Assembly (NCBI RefSeq): GCF_020524905.1
Contig: NZ_JAIVKI010000023.1
Coordinates: forward strand, 1 to 64,000
Direction of reading: 5' to 3'
DNA length: 64,000 nucleotides
From: Microbulbifer variabilis
GTDB lineage: Bacteria > Pseudomonadota > Gammaproteobacteria > Pseudomonadales > Cellvibrionaceae
Within the stretch, counting starts at the first letter, position 1. Each line of letters opens with the position of its first letter. The translations under genes and the position numbers were made by a program. The notes under the pieces are model-generated. The model did not search any database and was not told the DNA's origin. It saw only the letters and a program-made list of their open reading frames with translations. Of this stretch, positions 1-9,221 are shown in pieces.

Positions 1-122
1 TTCTACACATCCAGGCTGCTGAATCAAGTGATTTTTTGCAGCTTTTTTCGGTGATCCGAGTGGCTCAAAGCCTTTTTCGAATCCCGGCAAGTGCGTTTCC
101 GCCCCTGCTTGAAGTGGCGTGC
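1..122 (-). other. Leader of a presumed rRNA operon lying beyond the left edge
   Basis: This stretch has no credible reading frame and lies downstream (minus strand) of two strong tandem promoters. In pseudomonads tyrS is followed by a 16S rRNA gene in the same orientation, and the arrangement here (tyrS on minus, promoters on minus) matches that. I therefore infer that this is the start of an rRNA leader. No mature rRNA sequence is inside the window and I could not see a clear boxA element. Confidence 0.5.
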
Positions 123-150
123 ATTATAGCGACCCCTCCGTGCTTGGCAA
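123..150 (-). promoter_or_regulatory. rRNA-type sigma70 promoter, proximal (P2)
   Basis: Read on the minus strand there is TTGCCA (145-150), a 16-bp spacer and a perfect TATAAT (123-128), followed by a GC-rich discriminator (GCACGCC). Upstream, 151-190 is strongly A/T-rich on this strand, as in an UP element. A 16-bp spacer, consensus -10 and GC-rich discriminator are typical of growth-rate-controlled stable-RNA promoters. It fires leftward, away from tyrS. Confidence 0.75.
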
Positions 151-232
151 GCTCTTTTTCAAATCAATTTTCTTAATAAAATCAATGAGTTAGAGCCGCT
201 TTCCCGCTGCTGCCTGAGCAGCGAGGAGGTGA

Positions 233-262
233 ACTATACGGACTTCAGGGGGGGCTCGGCAA
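233..262 (-). promoter_or_regulatory. rRNA-type sigma70 promoter, distal (P1)
   Basis: On the minus strand TTGCCG (257-262) is separated by 18 bp from TATAGT (233-238). The region just upstream (263-300) is A/T-rich, containing runs of A and T. It sits about 110 bp upstream of the second promoter in the same orientation, the tandem layout usual for rRNA operons. The 18-bp spacer and imperfect hexamers make it weaker on paper than the proximal one. Confidence 0.6.
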
Positions 263-325
263 GCACTTTTGTGACAGAACTGTAAAAAAGTTTCTTTAAG
301 CAAAAGTGCTGAAAAAACGACCTGC

Positions 326-1624
326 TCAAAAACTAAACAAATGGTATTTTTTCTTGCCAAGACGCACGATGAAGTAACTGTCGCTCAATGCTTTATCAGC
401 GCTGAAGACAGAGGCTGGATCTGCGTTAGCCTCCATACCGACGGCCTCACCATTCACCAGGACAGCATTGCGACCCAAAGCATCTTTTACCGGCTTCCCG
501 GAAGGGGACATTCCTGCATCAACCAACAAGTTAATCAGGCTTTGTTCGCCAAAATCTTTAGGTAGATCAGAGGAGGGTAAACCATCGAGACGCAACTGCT
601 CGAGATCCCCGGCAGACAAATTCGCAATATCCCCCGAAAAGAGCGCGGCAGAAATACGCTCCGCGGCAGCCAATCCTTCCTCACCATGAACCAGGCGGGT
701 AACTTCACGAGCCAGAATACCCTGTGCTTCAGGTTTTCCTGCGCGCTCGCGATCACCCTGTTCAATTGCATCAATTTCATCGACGCTTAAGAAGGTGAAG
801 TAACGCAGGAATTTGTAGACATCCGCGTCAGCAGTATTCAGCCAGAACTGGTAAAAGGCGTAAGGGCTGGTCCGCTTCGGGTCTAGCCAAATAGTGCCAC
901 TTTCTGTTTTACCAAATTTGGTGCCATCGGCTTTGGTCACCAGTGGTAGAGTCAAACCAAAAACTTTGCCCCGGTGCTGGCGCCGAGTCAGGTCGACACC
1001 GCCGGTAATATTACCCCACTGGTCAGAGCCACCGATCTGCAAGGTGCAATTATTGCGCTTGTACAGCTCGGAAAAATCCATGGATTGCAACAACATATAA
1101 GAGAACTCGGTAAAGGAGATACCCTCTCCTTCCCTCTGGATACGCTGCTTAACGGATTCTTTATTCACCATATTGTTGACAGAGAAATGCTTTCCCACAT
1201 CACGCAGAAAATCGAGCACATTCAGCTCGCGAGTCCAGTCCAGATTATTGGCAACTAAGGCACTATTTTCGCCGCAATCGAAATCGATAAACTGAGAGAC
1301 TTGGCTTTTCAGTTTCTCAACCCAACCGGCAACGACATCTGGAGTATTGAGGCTGCGCTCTTGAGCTTTAAAAGATGGGTCCCCAATCAAGCCGGTAGCA
1401 CCGCCGACCAGCGCTATCGGCTGGTGACCTGCCGCCTGAAACCTCTTCAAGGTCAGCAACGGTACTAGACTGCCTATATGAAGGGAGTCTGCAGTGGGAT
1501 CAAAACCGCAATAAAGGGTTCGACTCTCAGACAAATGCTGCGTCAGTTCGCCGTCACCAGTCGCCTGATTAATTAATCCGCGACGGTCCAAGTCTTCAAG
1601 CAGTGTCATGTCGACCCCAGCCAT
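326..1624 (-). CDS. tyrS: Tyrosyl-tRNA synthetase
   Basis: Cytoplasmic class I aminoacyl-tRNA synthetase that charges tRNA-Tyr with tyrosine. The 432-residue length fits the bacterial TyrRS family. The HIGH-like motif is HIGS at residues 49-52, the KMSKS equivalent is KFGKT at 236-240, and the tyrosine-pocket segment GGSDQWGN is at about 198-205. An S4-like RNA-binding domain fills roughly residues 365-432. The chosen ATG has GAGGGGA about four bases upstream; a second Met at residue 6 is the alternative. The gene is divergent from the M23 peptidase gene. No intrinsic terminator follows the stop codon, and the rRNA-type promoters begin about 60 bp beyond it. Confidence 0.97.
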   Translation of the reverse strand: MAGVDMTLLEDLDRRGLINQATGDGELTQHLSESRTLYCGFDPTADSLHIGSLVPLLTLKRFQAAGHQPIALVGGATGLIGDPSFKAQERSLNTPDVVAGWVEKLKSQVSQFIDFDCGENSALVANNLDWTRELNVLDFLRDVGKHFSVNNMVNKESVKQRIQREGEGISFTEFSYMLLQSMDFSELYKRNNCTLQIGGSDQWGNITGGVDLTRRQHRGKVFGLTLPLVTKADGTKFGKTESGTIWLDPKRTSPYAFYQFWLNTADADVYKFLRYFTFLSVDEIDAIEQGDRERAGKPEAQGILAREVTRLVHGEEGLAAAERISAALFSGDIANLSAGDLEQLRLDGLPSSDLPKDFGEQSLINLLVDAGMSPSGKPVKDALGRNAVLVNGEAVGMEANADPASVFSADKALSDSYFIVRLGKKKYHLFSF

Positions 1625-1899
1625 GCTTTCCCCTCATATGTAGGCTTGAAAATAGCGCCACCGGACGGCGGCAAAATGCGCTGCAACATTACCGAACTTT
1701 GCAGCAAATACAAGCGGGCCTTACTGCGCCTATAAAATGGTGAATTAGATACTGAGGAACTTACTCATGGAGAAAGGGGTCAATTACCCAGTGAACCCAG
1801 GCGGCTTTTTTGCTATAAAGTCACTTCAATGCCTGTTTTTTAAACACTCTTTATTTCAAGCGCAGATTACAACGACAGCCGGCGCCGCCCGTTAATACC

Positions 1900-3285
1900 A
1901 TGCAGAATCATCGCAAACCGACATCCCGTGTCCGTATAGGCGCTTTGCCCAAACATTTTCCCCGCGTGCACGCCCTAACGGCCAGCGCCGCTGCCTGTGT
2001 ATTGGTTTTGGCAATTTTTATTCCAACGCCAGAAGTCGAAGCCAAGCGCATGCCTCTTCCGGTCAACCTGTCTCCAACTACAGAGGAGACTGAGACTGGT
2101 GTTGAACAAGTTCAGGCCGAGGAGATCTCTCCCAACCAAGGTATTGCATTAGCTTCAGCAGCAACAGAGGCATTTAAGTCACTTAACCTGACCGTACGCA
2201 ATGGCGACACCCTGTCCGACCTGTTTAAGCGGGCCAAGGTCAGTGCCGGTGAAATGTACCAGCTGCTTGGCAGTGGCAAAGAAGCAAAAAAACTGGCGAG
2301 ACTTAATCCCGGTGAAGAGCTAACTTTTACGGTCACTACCGATGGCAAGCTGCAGAGTTTAGCGCTGCAAAAGGACAGACTCAGCCAAGTCAGATTTACT
2401 CGTGATACTGAGAGTAAGTTTCAGCACGATCTTGTTCAGCGAGAACCCGACAGCCATCCCGCTTATCGTCAGGGACAAATCGATAGCTCCCTTTTTGTTG
2501 CCGGCAGCGATGCCGGACTGAGCGATAGCCTAATTATGGAAATGGCTGATGTCTTCAGCTCCGATATCGACTTTGCCCTGGATATTCGCAAGGGCGATAG
2601 CTTCAGCGTGATGTTCGAGGAAAAATTCCTCGACGGAGAAAAAATAGGTAACGGTCCCATTCTCGCAGTCAGTTTTACTAACCAAGGCCACACTTACAGT
2701 GCTGTTCGCTACGTTGACAGCAGCGGCGATGCCAATTACTTCACGCCTGAAGGTAAGAGCATGCGCAAGGCGTTTATTCGTACGCCTCTAGATATAGTGC
2801 GTATCAGCTCCCACTTTAATCCACGCCGTTTACACCCGGTTTTCAAATCACGCCGCCCCCACAATGGCACCGATTATGCGGCCCCCCGTGGTACCCCGGT
2901 TTACTCAACCGGCGACGGTCGGGTGATTGCCTCAGGTTACAGCAAACCCAACGGCAACTATGTGTTTGTTCAGCATGGGGAGCGTTACGTTACCCGCTAC
3001 CTACATTTAACCAAGCGCAATGTAAAGAAAGGCCAGCGAGTGAAGCAGCGCCAAGTTATCGGCACTGTCGGCTCCACTGGCTATGCCACTGGCCCTCACT
3101 TGCACTATGAATTCCTGGTGGATGGTAGGCATCGTAATCCGGCCACAATTGTGCGCAAACTGCCCAAAGCCAAGTCTGTGCCCTCAGCCGAGATGACGCG
3201 CTTTAAGAATCAAACACAGCCTCTGTTGGCTAAGCTGGAAAATTACCAGGGCCCAGCTCTGGCAAAACTCGACGACGACAATTAA
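1900..3285 (+). CDS. MepM/YebA-like M23 murein DD-endopeptidase
   Basis: Probable periplasmic, inner-membrane-anchored peptidoglycan hydrolase cutting peptide cross-links during wall growth. The basic N-terminus is followed by one hydrophobic segment (about 25-42), then an OapA/LysM-like domain (about 95-165), a Csd3-type middle domain, and the LytM/M23 catalytic domain (about 315-415). Zinc ligands are visible as H321 and D325 (HNGTD) and the H-x-H pair H400/H402 (PHLHYE). The 461-residue length fits full-length MepM-type enzymes. It sits only 15 bp upstream of anmK, so a wall hydrolase and a recycling kinase are probably co-transcribed. No strong ribosome-binding site is evident before the ATG. 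Confidence 0.9.
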   Translation: MQNHRKPTSRVRIGALPKHFPRVHALTASAAACVLVLAIFIPTPEVEAKRMPLPVNLSPTTEETETGVEQVQAEEISPNQGIALASAATEAFKSLNLTVRNGDTLSDLFKRAKVSAGEMYQLLGSGKEAKKLARLNPGEELTFTVTTDGKLQSLALQKDRLSQVRFTRDTESKFQHDLVQREPDSHPAYRQGQIDSSLFVAGSDAGLSDSLIMEMADVFSSDIDFALDIRKGDSFSVMFEEKFLDGEKIGNGPILAVSFTNQGHTYSAVRYVDSSGDANYFTPEGKSMRKAFIRTPLDIVRISSHFNPRRLHPVFKSRRPHNGTDYAAPRGTPVYSTGDGRVIASGYSKPNGNYVFVQHGERYVTRYLHLTKRNVKKGQRVKQRQVIGTVGSTGYATGPHLHYEFLVDGRHRNPATIVRKLPKAKSVPSAEMTRFKNQTQPLLAKLENYQGPALAKLDDDN

Positions 3286-3300
3286 TAAGCACTTTATTTT

Positions 3301-4410
3301 ATGCCCGATCTTTTTATCGGCCTGATGTCCGGTACCAGCGTCGATGCCATCGACGCGGTACTGGTCGACTTTGGCGGCGAAGATAAAATCAAGCCGCGTA
3401 TCCTGGCAGCTCTCAGCCACCCCATCCACCCATCACTGCGCAGCGCGATCCTCGCCCTATGCTCTCCCGGCCCATCGGAACTGGATCGCGCCGGGCAACT
3501 GGACCGACAACTCGGCCAAGTATTTGCCGAGGCAACAAATACCTTGCTGGCACGTGCGGGTGTAGAGCCGGATGAGGTCACCGCAGTTGGCAGCCACGGA
3601 CAAACTGTCAGGCACCGACCACCGGGCACCGTAAGCTCCCCTTTCACCCTACAGCTGGGTGACCCTAATACGATTGCCGCACTGACCGGCATTAGTACCG
3701 TTGCCGATTTTCGTCGCCGCGATATGGCATTGGGCGGGCAAGGGGCGCCGCTAATGCCCGCCTTCCACCGCGCCGCCTTCAAAACCGAGGGCAATCGTGC
3801 CGTTGTTAATATTGGTGGCATGGCCAATATTACCGAGCTGAAAGCCGATGGCAGCATTTGTGGCTACGACACTGGCCCCGGCAATGCCCTGCTGGATTAC
3901 TGGGTAAGCCTTCATAAAAAGCAACCTTTCGACCGAGAAGGTAGCTGGGCAGCCAGTGGCCGGGCTAACCCTGAGCTGCTGAATCGCTTGATGTCAGATC
4001 CCTACTTTACCGCCGAGCCACCGAAGAGCACTGGCCGTGAGACCTTTAATGCCAACTGGCTTGAACAAGCCCTGGCTGGGCTAGAACTAGCCCCAGCAGA
4101 TGTACAGGCAACCCTATCGGAGGTCACTGCGGCGAGTGTTGCCGAAGCCGTGCATTCATTCGCAGATGGTGGGGAATTACTGGTATGCGGTGGTGGCGCT
4201 AGGAATAAGGATTTACTATCCAGACTACAGAGGCGATTACCCACCTGGTCTATTGCCGATACGGGAACTTATGGCATTGATCCCGACTGGCTTGAAGCAG
4301 TGGGGTTTGCCTGGCTGGCTCGGCAAACACTGCTCGGTCTGCCCGGAAATTGCCCCGGTGTAACCGGGGCAAAAAAAGAAGCCGTTCTCGGGGCTATCTA
4401 CCCCCCTTAA
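3301..4410 (+). CDS. anmK: Anhydro-N-acetylmuramic acid kinase
   Basis: Cytosolic kinase that cleaves the 1,6-anhydro ring of anhydroMurNAc and phosphorylates it to MurNAc-6-phosphate in peptidoglycan recycling. The N-terminal phosphate-binding motif GLMSGTSVDAID is at residues 7-18, and the family motifs VGSHGQT, GDPNTIA, GGMAN and CGGGARN follow in order. The 369-residue length is normal. The gene follows the M23 endopeptidase by 15 bp and converges on erpA with a 20-bp gap. The Shine-Dalgarno region is poor, which suggests translation coupled to the upstream gene. Together with murU and amgK further right, the window carries two arms of anhydroMurNAc recycling. Confidence 0.96.
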   Translation: MPDLFIGLMSGTSVDAIDAVLVDFGGEDKIKPRILAALSHPIHPSLRSAILALCSPGPSELDRAGQLDRQLGQVFAEATNTLLARAGVEPDEVTAVGSHGQTVRHRPPGTVSSPFTLQLGDPNTIAALTGISTVADFRRRDMALGGQGAPLMPAFHRAAFKTEGNRAVVNIGGMANITELKADGSICGYDTGPGNALLDYWVSLHKKQPFDREGSWAASGRANPELLNRLMSDPYFTAEPPKSTGRETFNANWLEQALAGLELAPADVQATLSEVTAASVAEAVHSFADGGELLVCGGGARNKDLLSRLQRRLPTWSIADTGTYGIDPDWLEAVGFAWLARQTLLGLPGNCPGVTGAKKEAVLGAIYPP

Positions 4411-4430
4411 GCGGCTAGCTGGTGGGCGAC

Positions 4431-4784
4431 TCAAATAGAGAAGGAAGAGCCGCAGCCACAGGTAGAAGAAGCGTTGGGGTTTTGCACCACGAAGCGAGAA
4501 CCGGCAAGTCCCTCCTCATAGTCCACATTGGCACCCACCAAATAGGGATAGCTCATGGCATCAACCAGTACCTGAATGCCATCCTTCTCGATAATGGCAT
4601 CGTCCTCGGCAACCAGCTCATCGAAGGTAAACCCATACTGGAATCCAGAGCAGCCGCCACCGGTGACAAAGACCCTAAGCTTTAAATCCGGGTTGCCCTC
4701 CTCTTCCAACAGGCTCTTGACCTTAGCTACCGCTTTATCGGTAACCACCAGTGGTGCAGGAGAAAAGGATACAGCTTCTGACAT
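4431..4784 (-). CDS. erpA: A-type iron-sulfur cluster carrier ErpA
   Basis: Small HesB/IscA-type protein that passes Fe-S clusters to apo-enzymes in the cytoplasm. The three cluster-binding cysteines are C45 (GGGCSGF) and C109/C111 (CGCGSSF) near the C-terminus. The 117-residue length and the neighbourhood (anmK, M23 peptidase and tyrS on one side, bactofilin and argC on the other) match erpA of pseudomonads rather than iscA, which would sit in an isc operon. It converges with anmK. IscA is the only serious alternative. Confidence 0.92.
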   Translation of the reverse strand: MSEAVSFSPAPLVVTDKAVAKVKSLLEEEGNPDLKLRVFVTGGGCSGFQYGFTFDELVAEDDAIIEKDGIQVLVDAMSYPYLVGANVDYEEGLAGSRFVVQNPNASSTCGCGSSFSI

Positions 4785-4945
4785 AAGTCTCTCTCAACTC
4801 ATCGGGACGTTCGCAACTCGTATAAATGCTATACAGAGCGCAGCCTCGGGGGCGTCATCTTGCTTAAACCCAGCAAATCAGTCAAGTATTTGGCGCAACA
4901 GACCCCGCTATTGAAGGAAGCCGGGGACTGTTATGAGAGACTAGC

Positions 4946-5389
4946 TTAAGTGGCTTCAATCACTGTTTCGTCTTCGGAATAGCCAATCATCGGGGTCTCA
5001 CCGGCGGAACTGAGGTCCGCATTGGATACCAGTGAGCCATTAACCTGGGCACCTTTCATCATTTCAATCAGCTTGTAGTGCACATTACCCTCTACCATAG
5101 CCTTGGAAGCCAGTTCCAGGTGGCGGGCCGCGAATACATCCCCGCTTACATTACCGTTAATGACCACCTGAGGCACACGGATTTCACCTTCGATCACGCC
5201 ACCGTCAACAATCTGCAACCGCGCATCGCTGTCACTGTGAGCCGAAACATTACCCTTTACCTTGCCCTCAATGACCAAGTTTCCACGAAAGTGTATATCG
5301 CCTGTGACTTCCGTCTGGCGCGCGATCAGAGTCGTATGGTTACTACTGGTACTGGCCATAGTTACGTGTTTCTCTTTTTTTCTTAACAT
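4946..5389 (-). CDS. Bactofilin (polymer-forming cytoskeletal protein)
   Basis: Short protein whose middle (about 20-115) is the DUF583/bactofilin beta-helix, visible as repeated rungs such as GNLVIEGKVKGNV, GGVIEGEIRVP and GNVSGDV. Bactofilins polymerise without nucleotide and position wall-modifying enzymes in other bacteria; several partners are M23 peptidases, and one is encoded 1.7 kb away. The N- and C-termini are short and polar with no membrane segment. The ATG at 5389 is given, but the ATG at residue 11 (5359, MASTSSN) is equally plausible, since neither has a convincing ribosome-binding site. It lies 33 bp downstream of the DUF6776-like gene in the same direction. Confidence 0.88.
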   Translation of the reverse strand: MLRKKEKHVTMASTSSNHTTLIARQTEVTGDIHFRGNLVIEGKVKGNVSAHSDSDARLQIVDGGVIEGEIRVPQVVINGNVSGDVFAARHLELASKAMVEGNVHYKLIEMMKGAQVNGSLVSNADLSSAGETPMIGYSEDETVIEAT

Positions 5390-5422
5390 AATCCCTAAAA
5401 CCTCATGCCTTTGGCATCAATG

Positions 5423-6166
5423 CTAGCTTTTCTGTACCAACCAGCCGTAGCGCTGTTCAATATTGAACCCACTGCGCCCACTGGATTTGAGCGAGAGTTC
5501 TACGCCTTCTGGAATAAACCCCTCCGGCAGGCGCAGCTCCCCCTCTATGTTTTGAAAATATTTAAAACGCAGCGGAATAGACTCTGTATCCACTTGCTCT
5601 GATAAATCCATTAAGGCGTAGCGCTTTGGCTCGCCGTCCTGCCTACCCACGACTGTAAAAGTGGCCGCACCCTTGATGACATTGCGGCGCACCGCTGACT
5701 GTTGCACTTGCAGCTTGTACTGGTAGCTACGCGCATCAGCTGTCTGGGAGAGTATAAAGCGACCGATTGAAACCCCTTCCCCCTCTTCTGCCGGCGCCAT
5801 AACCCCTCGATAAAAAGAGATTTCCTGTTTCAACTCGGCAATCTGGCTTTCTTTTTGTACCAGCTCACTACGCACGGCTTCGCTGGCCTGCTCACCGATG
5901 AGCAGAGATTGCTCGGCGGTAGCGGCGCGCATGCGCAGGGCTTCATTTTCACTATTGAGGCTCTCGAGTCGCTCCAGCACCTGGGTATATTCCAGGGTCT
6001 TCTCATCGAGGTTTTTACGCAAATGATATTGGCCGGCGAAATAGGAACCGGCAGAGGTGACCAATACCAACAGGGCGACGCCACCCGCGGCAATCACGCC
6101 GGAGAAGGGGCGGTGGGGCACCACTTTCATACGGTATTGCTTACTGCCTTTCACTTTGAGCTCCAT
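5423..6166 (-). CDS. DUF6776-like single-pass membrane protein
   Basis: Function unknown. The 247-residue product has a basic N-terminal tail, one transmembrane segment (about 25-45), a coiled-coil stretch (about 52-120, rich in E, L, Q and K), then a compact, probably periplasmic C-terminal domain with beta-strand-like segments. This layout matches a family seen beside bactofilin, erpA and argC in pseudomonad-type genomes, which I recall as DUF6776. Being upstream of and codirectional with the bactofilin gene, it may act as its membrane partner; that is inference from proximity only. It lies about 50 bp downstream of argC. Confidence 0.7.
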   Translation of the reverse strand: MELKVKGSKQYRMKVVPHRPFSGVIAAGGVALLVLVTSAGSYFAGQYHLRKNLDEKTLEYTQVLERLESLNSENEALRMRAATAEQSLLIGEQASEAVRSELVQKESQIAELKQEISFYRGVMAPAEEGEGVSIGRFILSQTADARSYQYKLQVQQSAVRRNVIKGAATFTVVGRQDGEPKRYALMDLSEQVDTESIPLRFKYFQNIEGELRLPEGFIPEGVELSLKSSGRSGFNIEQRYGWLVQKS

Positions 6167-6217
6167 ATAATTCGCTGGGGCTGAACCGAAGTTACCGGTT
6201 ATCGTAATTATTTGATT

Positions 6218-7270
6218 TTAAGGCAGCAGCGCGGGGCTCTCCAAGCCCAACGTCTCAGTTAGGCCAAACATAATGTTCATATTCTGGACCGCCTGGGCCG
6301 AAGCCCCCTTAGCCAGGTTGTCGATCACCGACATGACTACCAGGGTATCTCGATCCTGGGGCTGCATCACGGAAACCCTGCACATATTTGTGCCACGCAC
6401 GCTGCGGGTTTGCGGGTGGCTTCCCGGCGGAAGTACATCTACAAAGGGTTCATCTTTGTAGCGCTGCTCAAACAACCTCTGTAATTCAATGGCTGAAAGG
6501 CCCACTTTGGAGTGGGTTTTGGCAAACAGAGTGGCATGGATGCCCCTGATCATTGGCAGCAGGTGCGGCACAAATGTTACCTGCGCCGGGCTGGCATCGA
6601 GTGGCTGAACCTTGCGCAAGCCCTGCTCAATCTCCGGTAAATGGCGGTGACCTGCAGCAGAATAGGCACGGAAGTTATCACTGTTTTCCGCCAGAATCAG
6701 GTCGGTCTTGGCCTGGCGTCCGGCACCACTGGCGCCGCTGGCCGCACTGGCAATCAGTTCCGACGGTTCTACCACACCCGCCTCCAACAGAGGAATCCAG
6801 CCCAATTGGATAGCAGTGGGGTAACAACCGGGACAGGCCACCAGCTGCGCACCCGCAATATCGGCGCGATTGACTTCGGGCAAACCGTAAACTGCTTTTT
6901 GCGCTAGTGCAGGAGCTGCATGTTCCTGGCCGTACCAAGTCTCCCAAGTGGGGATATCCTTGAGACGAAAATCAGCAGAAAGATCGACCACCCGCACACC
7001 GCGCTCAATAAGTGCCGGCACTTGGGCCTGTGCGACTCCGTGTGGTGTGGCAAAAAAGACCAGGTCACAGCTGGCTAACTGCTCGATTTCCGGTTCACAA
7101 AAAGCCAGGTCGTAATGCCCACGGAGACTGGGAAATAACTCCGCTACAGGTGTGCCCTTTAGGGAACGCGAGGTGATTGCGACCACTTTTACCTTTGGAT
7201 GTGTCGCCAAAATCCGCAGCAGTTCCACTCCCGTGTAGCCGGTGGCTCCGACAATTGCTACCTTAATCAC
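6218..7270 (-). CDS. argC: N-acetyl-gamma-glutamyl-phosphate reductase
   Basis: Third enzyme of arginine biosynthesis, reducing N-acetylglutamyl phosphate with NADPH to the semialdehyde. The Rossmann motif [12 protein letters not shown] lies at the N-terminus and the catalytic cysteine is C149 in ACPGCYPT. I chose the GTG at 7270, giving (M)[13 protein letters not shown] as in the family, preceded by GGGAGAG nine bases upstream. The frame stays open to a TTG at 7300, which would add ten unusual residues. Length is then 350 residues, normal for type 1 ArgC. It is divergent from the ClC gene with about 95 bp between. Confidence 0.95.
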   Translation of the reverse strand: MIKVAIVGATGYTGVELLRILATHPKVKVVAITSRSLKGTPVAELFPSLRGHYDLAFCEPEIEQLASCDLVFFATPHGVAQAQVPALIERGVRVVDLSADFRLKDIPTWETWYGQEHAAPALAQKAVYGLPEVNRADIAGAQLVACPGCYPTAIQLGWIPLLEAGVVEPSELIASAASGASGAGRQAKTDLILAENSDNFRAYSAAGHRHLPEIEQGLRKVQPLDASPAQVTFVPHLLPMIRGIHATLFAKTHSKVGLSAIELQRLFEQRYKDEPFVDVLPPGSHPQTRSVRGTNMCRVSVMQPQDRDTLVVMSVIDNLAKGASAQAVQNMNIMFGLTETLGLESPALLP

Positions 7271-7366
7271 CTTGCTAGACTCTCCCGATAAATCCGCCAA
7301 CTGAGACGATAATCATAAAACCAGCCAAGCACTCTAACACAAGCCCCAGACCTTGAAGGATGTGCG

Positions 7367-9187
7367 GTGTCACAGCGCCCCAGGATTTCACTTAAAAGCA
7401 CACTGAGCCGTTACTTGCCCAAGACGAACGCTCTGGAGCAAATCCGTCTGCAACTCTCGGCCCGGGAGGCCCTGGCGCCGCTGGTTGGCATGGCCTTAAT
7501 TACCGGGGTACTCGCCGGCGGTGTCACTGTGCTGTTCCGTTTTACCATGGAATGGCCGACCACCTTTTTTCTATCCATACCCCAAAATTATGAGTCTTTA
7601 CCCCCTCTCTGGCGATTTGCCCTACCGGTAATCGGCTCTCTATTAATAGGCATTATCTACCTGGTACTCAGTCCCAAACGCTACGACGTTGGTGTGGTTC
7701 ACGTACTCGACCGTCTCTTTAACCACCAGGGCTATATGCCGGTACAAAATGCGCTACTACAATTTTTCGCCGGTGCCATCGCCCTGATTAGTGGGCACTC
7801 AGTGGGTCGTGAAGGCCCGGCCGTACATCTTGGCGCGGCCAGCGGCAGCTGGCTGGCACGCGCATTGCGCCTGCCCAATAACTCGGCGCGCAGCCTGCTC
7901 GGTTGTGGCGTGGCGGCTGCTATCGCTGCCTCATTCAACACTCCGTTGGCCGGGGTGGTATTCGCCATGGAGGTGGTGATGCTGGAGTATTCCGTGGCCG
8001 GCTTTTTACCCGTTATGCTGGCGGCGGTAACCGGTAGTGCGATTACCCAGCTGACTTTTGGCCGCGAACCGGACTTTAATGTACCGGCAATCCACCTCAA
8101 CTCCCTGGCAGAACTGCCTATTTTATTTTTATGTGCGCTGGCTATCGGCGTCCTGGCAGCGCTTTTCATACTGGCCCACCGCAAACTCACCAAGCAAACC
8201 CATCGCTCCCCGCTGTTGCGTTTTCTGATAGTGGGACTGGTAACCGGCACTATCGGTATCTGGGTACCGGAAATTCTCGGTGGGGGCTACGACACACTGC
8301 AAATGGCTATGCTCGGGGAACTGGGCGTAAACACTCTAGTGGTTATTGTTGCGGCCAAGTTGGTTGCTACAGCATTGGGCTCCGGGTTGGGCATTCCCGG
8401 AGGGGTTATTGGACCCAGCCTTATCCTAGGCGCTTGCCTCGGCGGTATTGCCGGTGGCCTCGCCAATATGTGGTTGGGAGAACATACGGCAAGCCCGGGC
8501 TTTTACGCCATGGTGGGCATGGCCGCAATGATGGCTGCCATGCTCAATGCTCCTCTTGCCGCCCTGCTCGCTATTCTCGAATTGACCTACAACCCCAATG
8601 TGCTGTTTCCCGGCATGATGATGATTGTGGTGGCCACATTGATCAGTCGACAACTTTTTGCCACCCAGGGAATTTACCTTGAGACACTGCGTGCACTGAA
8701 TAAAGCTGGTACGCCTACCTGGCGCCAACAAATGCTCAGTGGTGTGGGTGTGGCCAGCCAAATGGATCGAAGTTTTATTGTCGCTCAGCAGGAAATCACC
8801 CTGGAACAGGCACAGGGTTATATCTCACAACACCCCCAGTGGATACTGATCGACCTGCCCAATGAAAAGCCGCCCGAACTCCTGCGCGCCGCCGACCTGG
8901 CCACATTTCTACAGGGCAGCAAAGAAGGAGAGAGTGAAGAACCCCTTATTGAGCAGGAACAAAAAGACGAGGGAACAACAGCGAAGATCAATTTGCTAAA
9001 AATTCCCGGTGAGCGTAAACAGATGGCGGAAATAAATTGGCGTGCAACCATGTTGGAAGCTCAGCAGGAACTTAAAAATACCGGGGCCGATGCCTTGTAT
9101 ATCAGTCGCCATCAGAGTGGCTCCCTGGACAATCGCATTGCGGGCATTATTCTGCCGTTACAGATCGATAATTTTTACCGGAAATAA
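7367..9187 (+). CDS. ClC-family chloride channel or H+/Cl- antiporter
   Basis: Polytopic inner-membrane anion transporter with roughly the first 440 residues forming the ClC fold. The gating glutamate is E149 in GREGP, and the second selectivity motif GLGIPGG is at about 342-348. Where ClC-ec1 has GSGIP, the aligned stretch here reads YDVGVVH, so the usual selectivity serine is missing. A soluble C-terminal extension of about 150 residues is highly charged and resembles a degenerate CBS-type regulatory module. The start is GTG at 7367 with AAGGA about seven bases upstream. It runs into the hemJ-like gene 34 bp later. Confidence 0.93.
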   Translation: MSQRPRISLKSTLSRYLPKTNALEQIRLQLSAREALAPLVGMALITGVLAGGVTVLFRFTMEWPTTFFLSIPQNYESLPPLWRFALPVIGSLLIGIIYLVLSPKRYDVGVVHVLDRLFNHQGYMPVQNALLQFFAGAIALISGHSVGREGPAVHLGAASGSWLARALRLPNNSARSLLGCGVAAAIAASFNTPLAGVVFAMEVVMLEYSVAGFLPVMLAAVTGSAITQLTFGREPDFNVPAIHLNSLAELPILFLCALAIGVLAALFILAHRKLTKQTHRSPLLRFLIVGLVTGTIGIWVPEILGGGYDTLQMAMLGELGVNTLVVIVAAKLVATALGSGLGIPGGVIGPSLILGACLGGIAGGLANMWLGEHTASPGFYAMVGMAAMMAAMLNAPLAALLAILELTYNPNVLFPGMMMIVVATLISRQLFATQGIYLETLRALNKAGTPTWRQQMLSGVGVASQMDRSFIVAQQEITLEQAQGYISQHPQWILIDLPNEKPPELLRAADLATFLQGSKEGESEEPLIEQEQKDEGTTAKINLLKIPGERKQMAEINWRATMLEAQQELKNTGADALYISRHQSGSLDNRIAGIILPLQIDNFYRK

Positions 9188-9221
9188 TCAATTTTCGTTT
9201 TATTTTTTGAGGGGATTTTCC

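Noticed and set aside
4352..4379. GC-rich hairpin at the end of anmK followed by a run of A, tested as an intrinsic terminator.
   Set aside because: On the plus strand the tail is A, not T; on the minus strand the T-run comes before the hairpin. Neither orientation fits an intrinsic terminator, and it lies inside the anmK reading frame.
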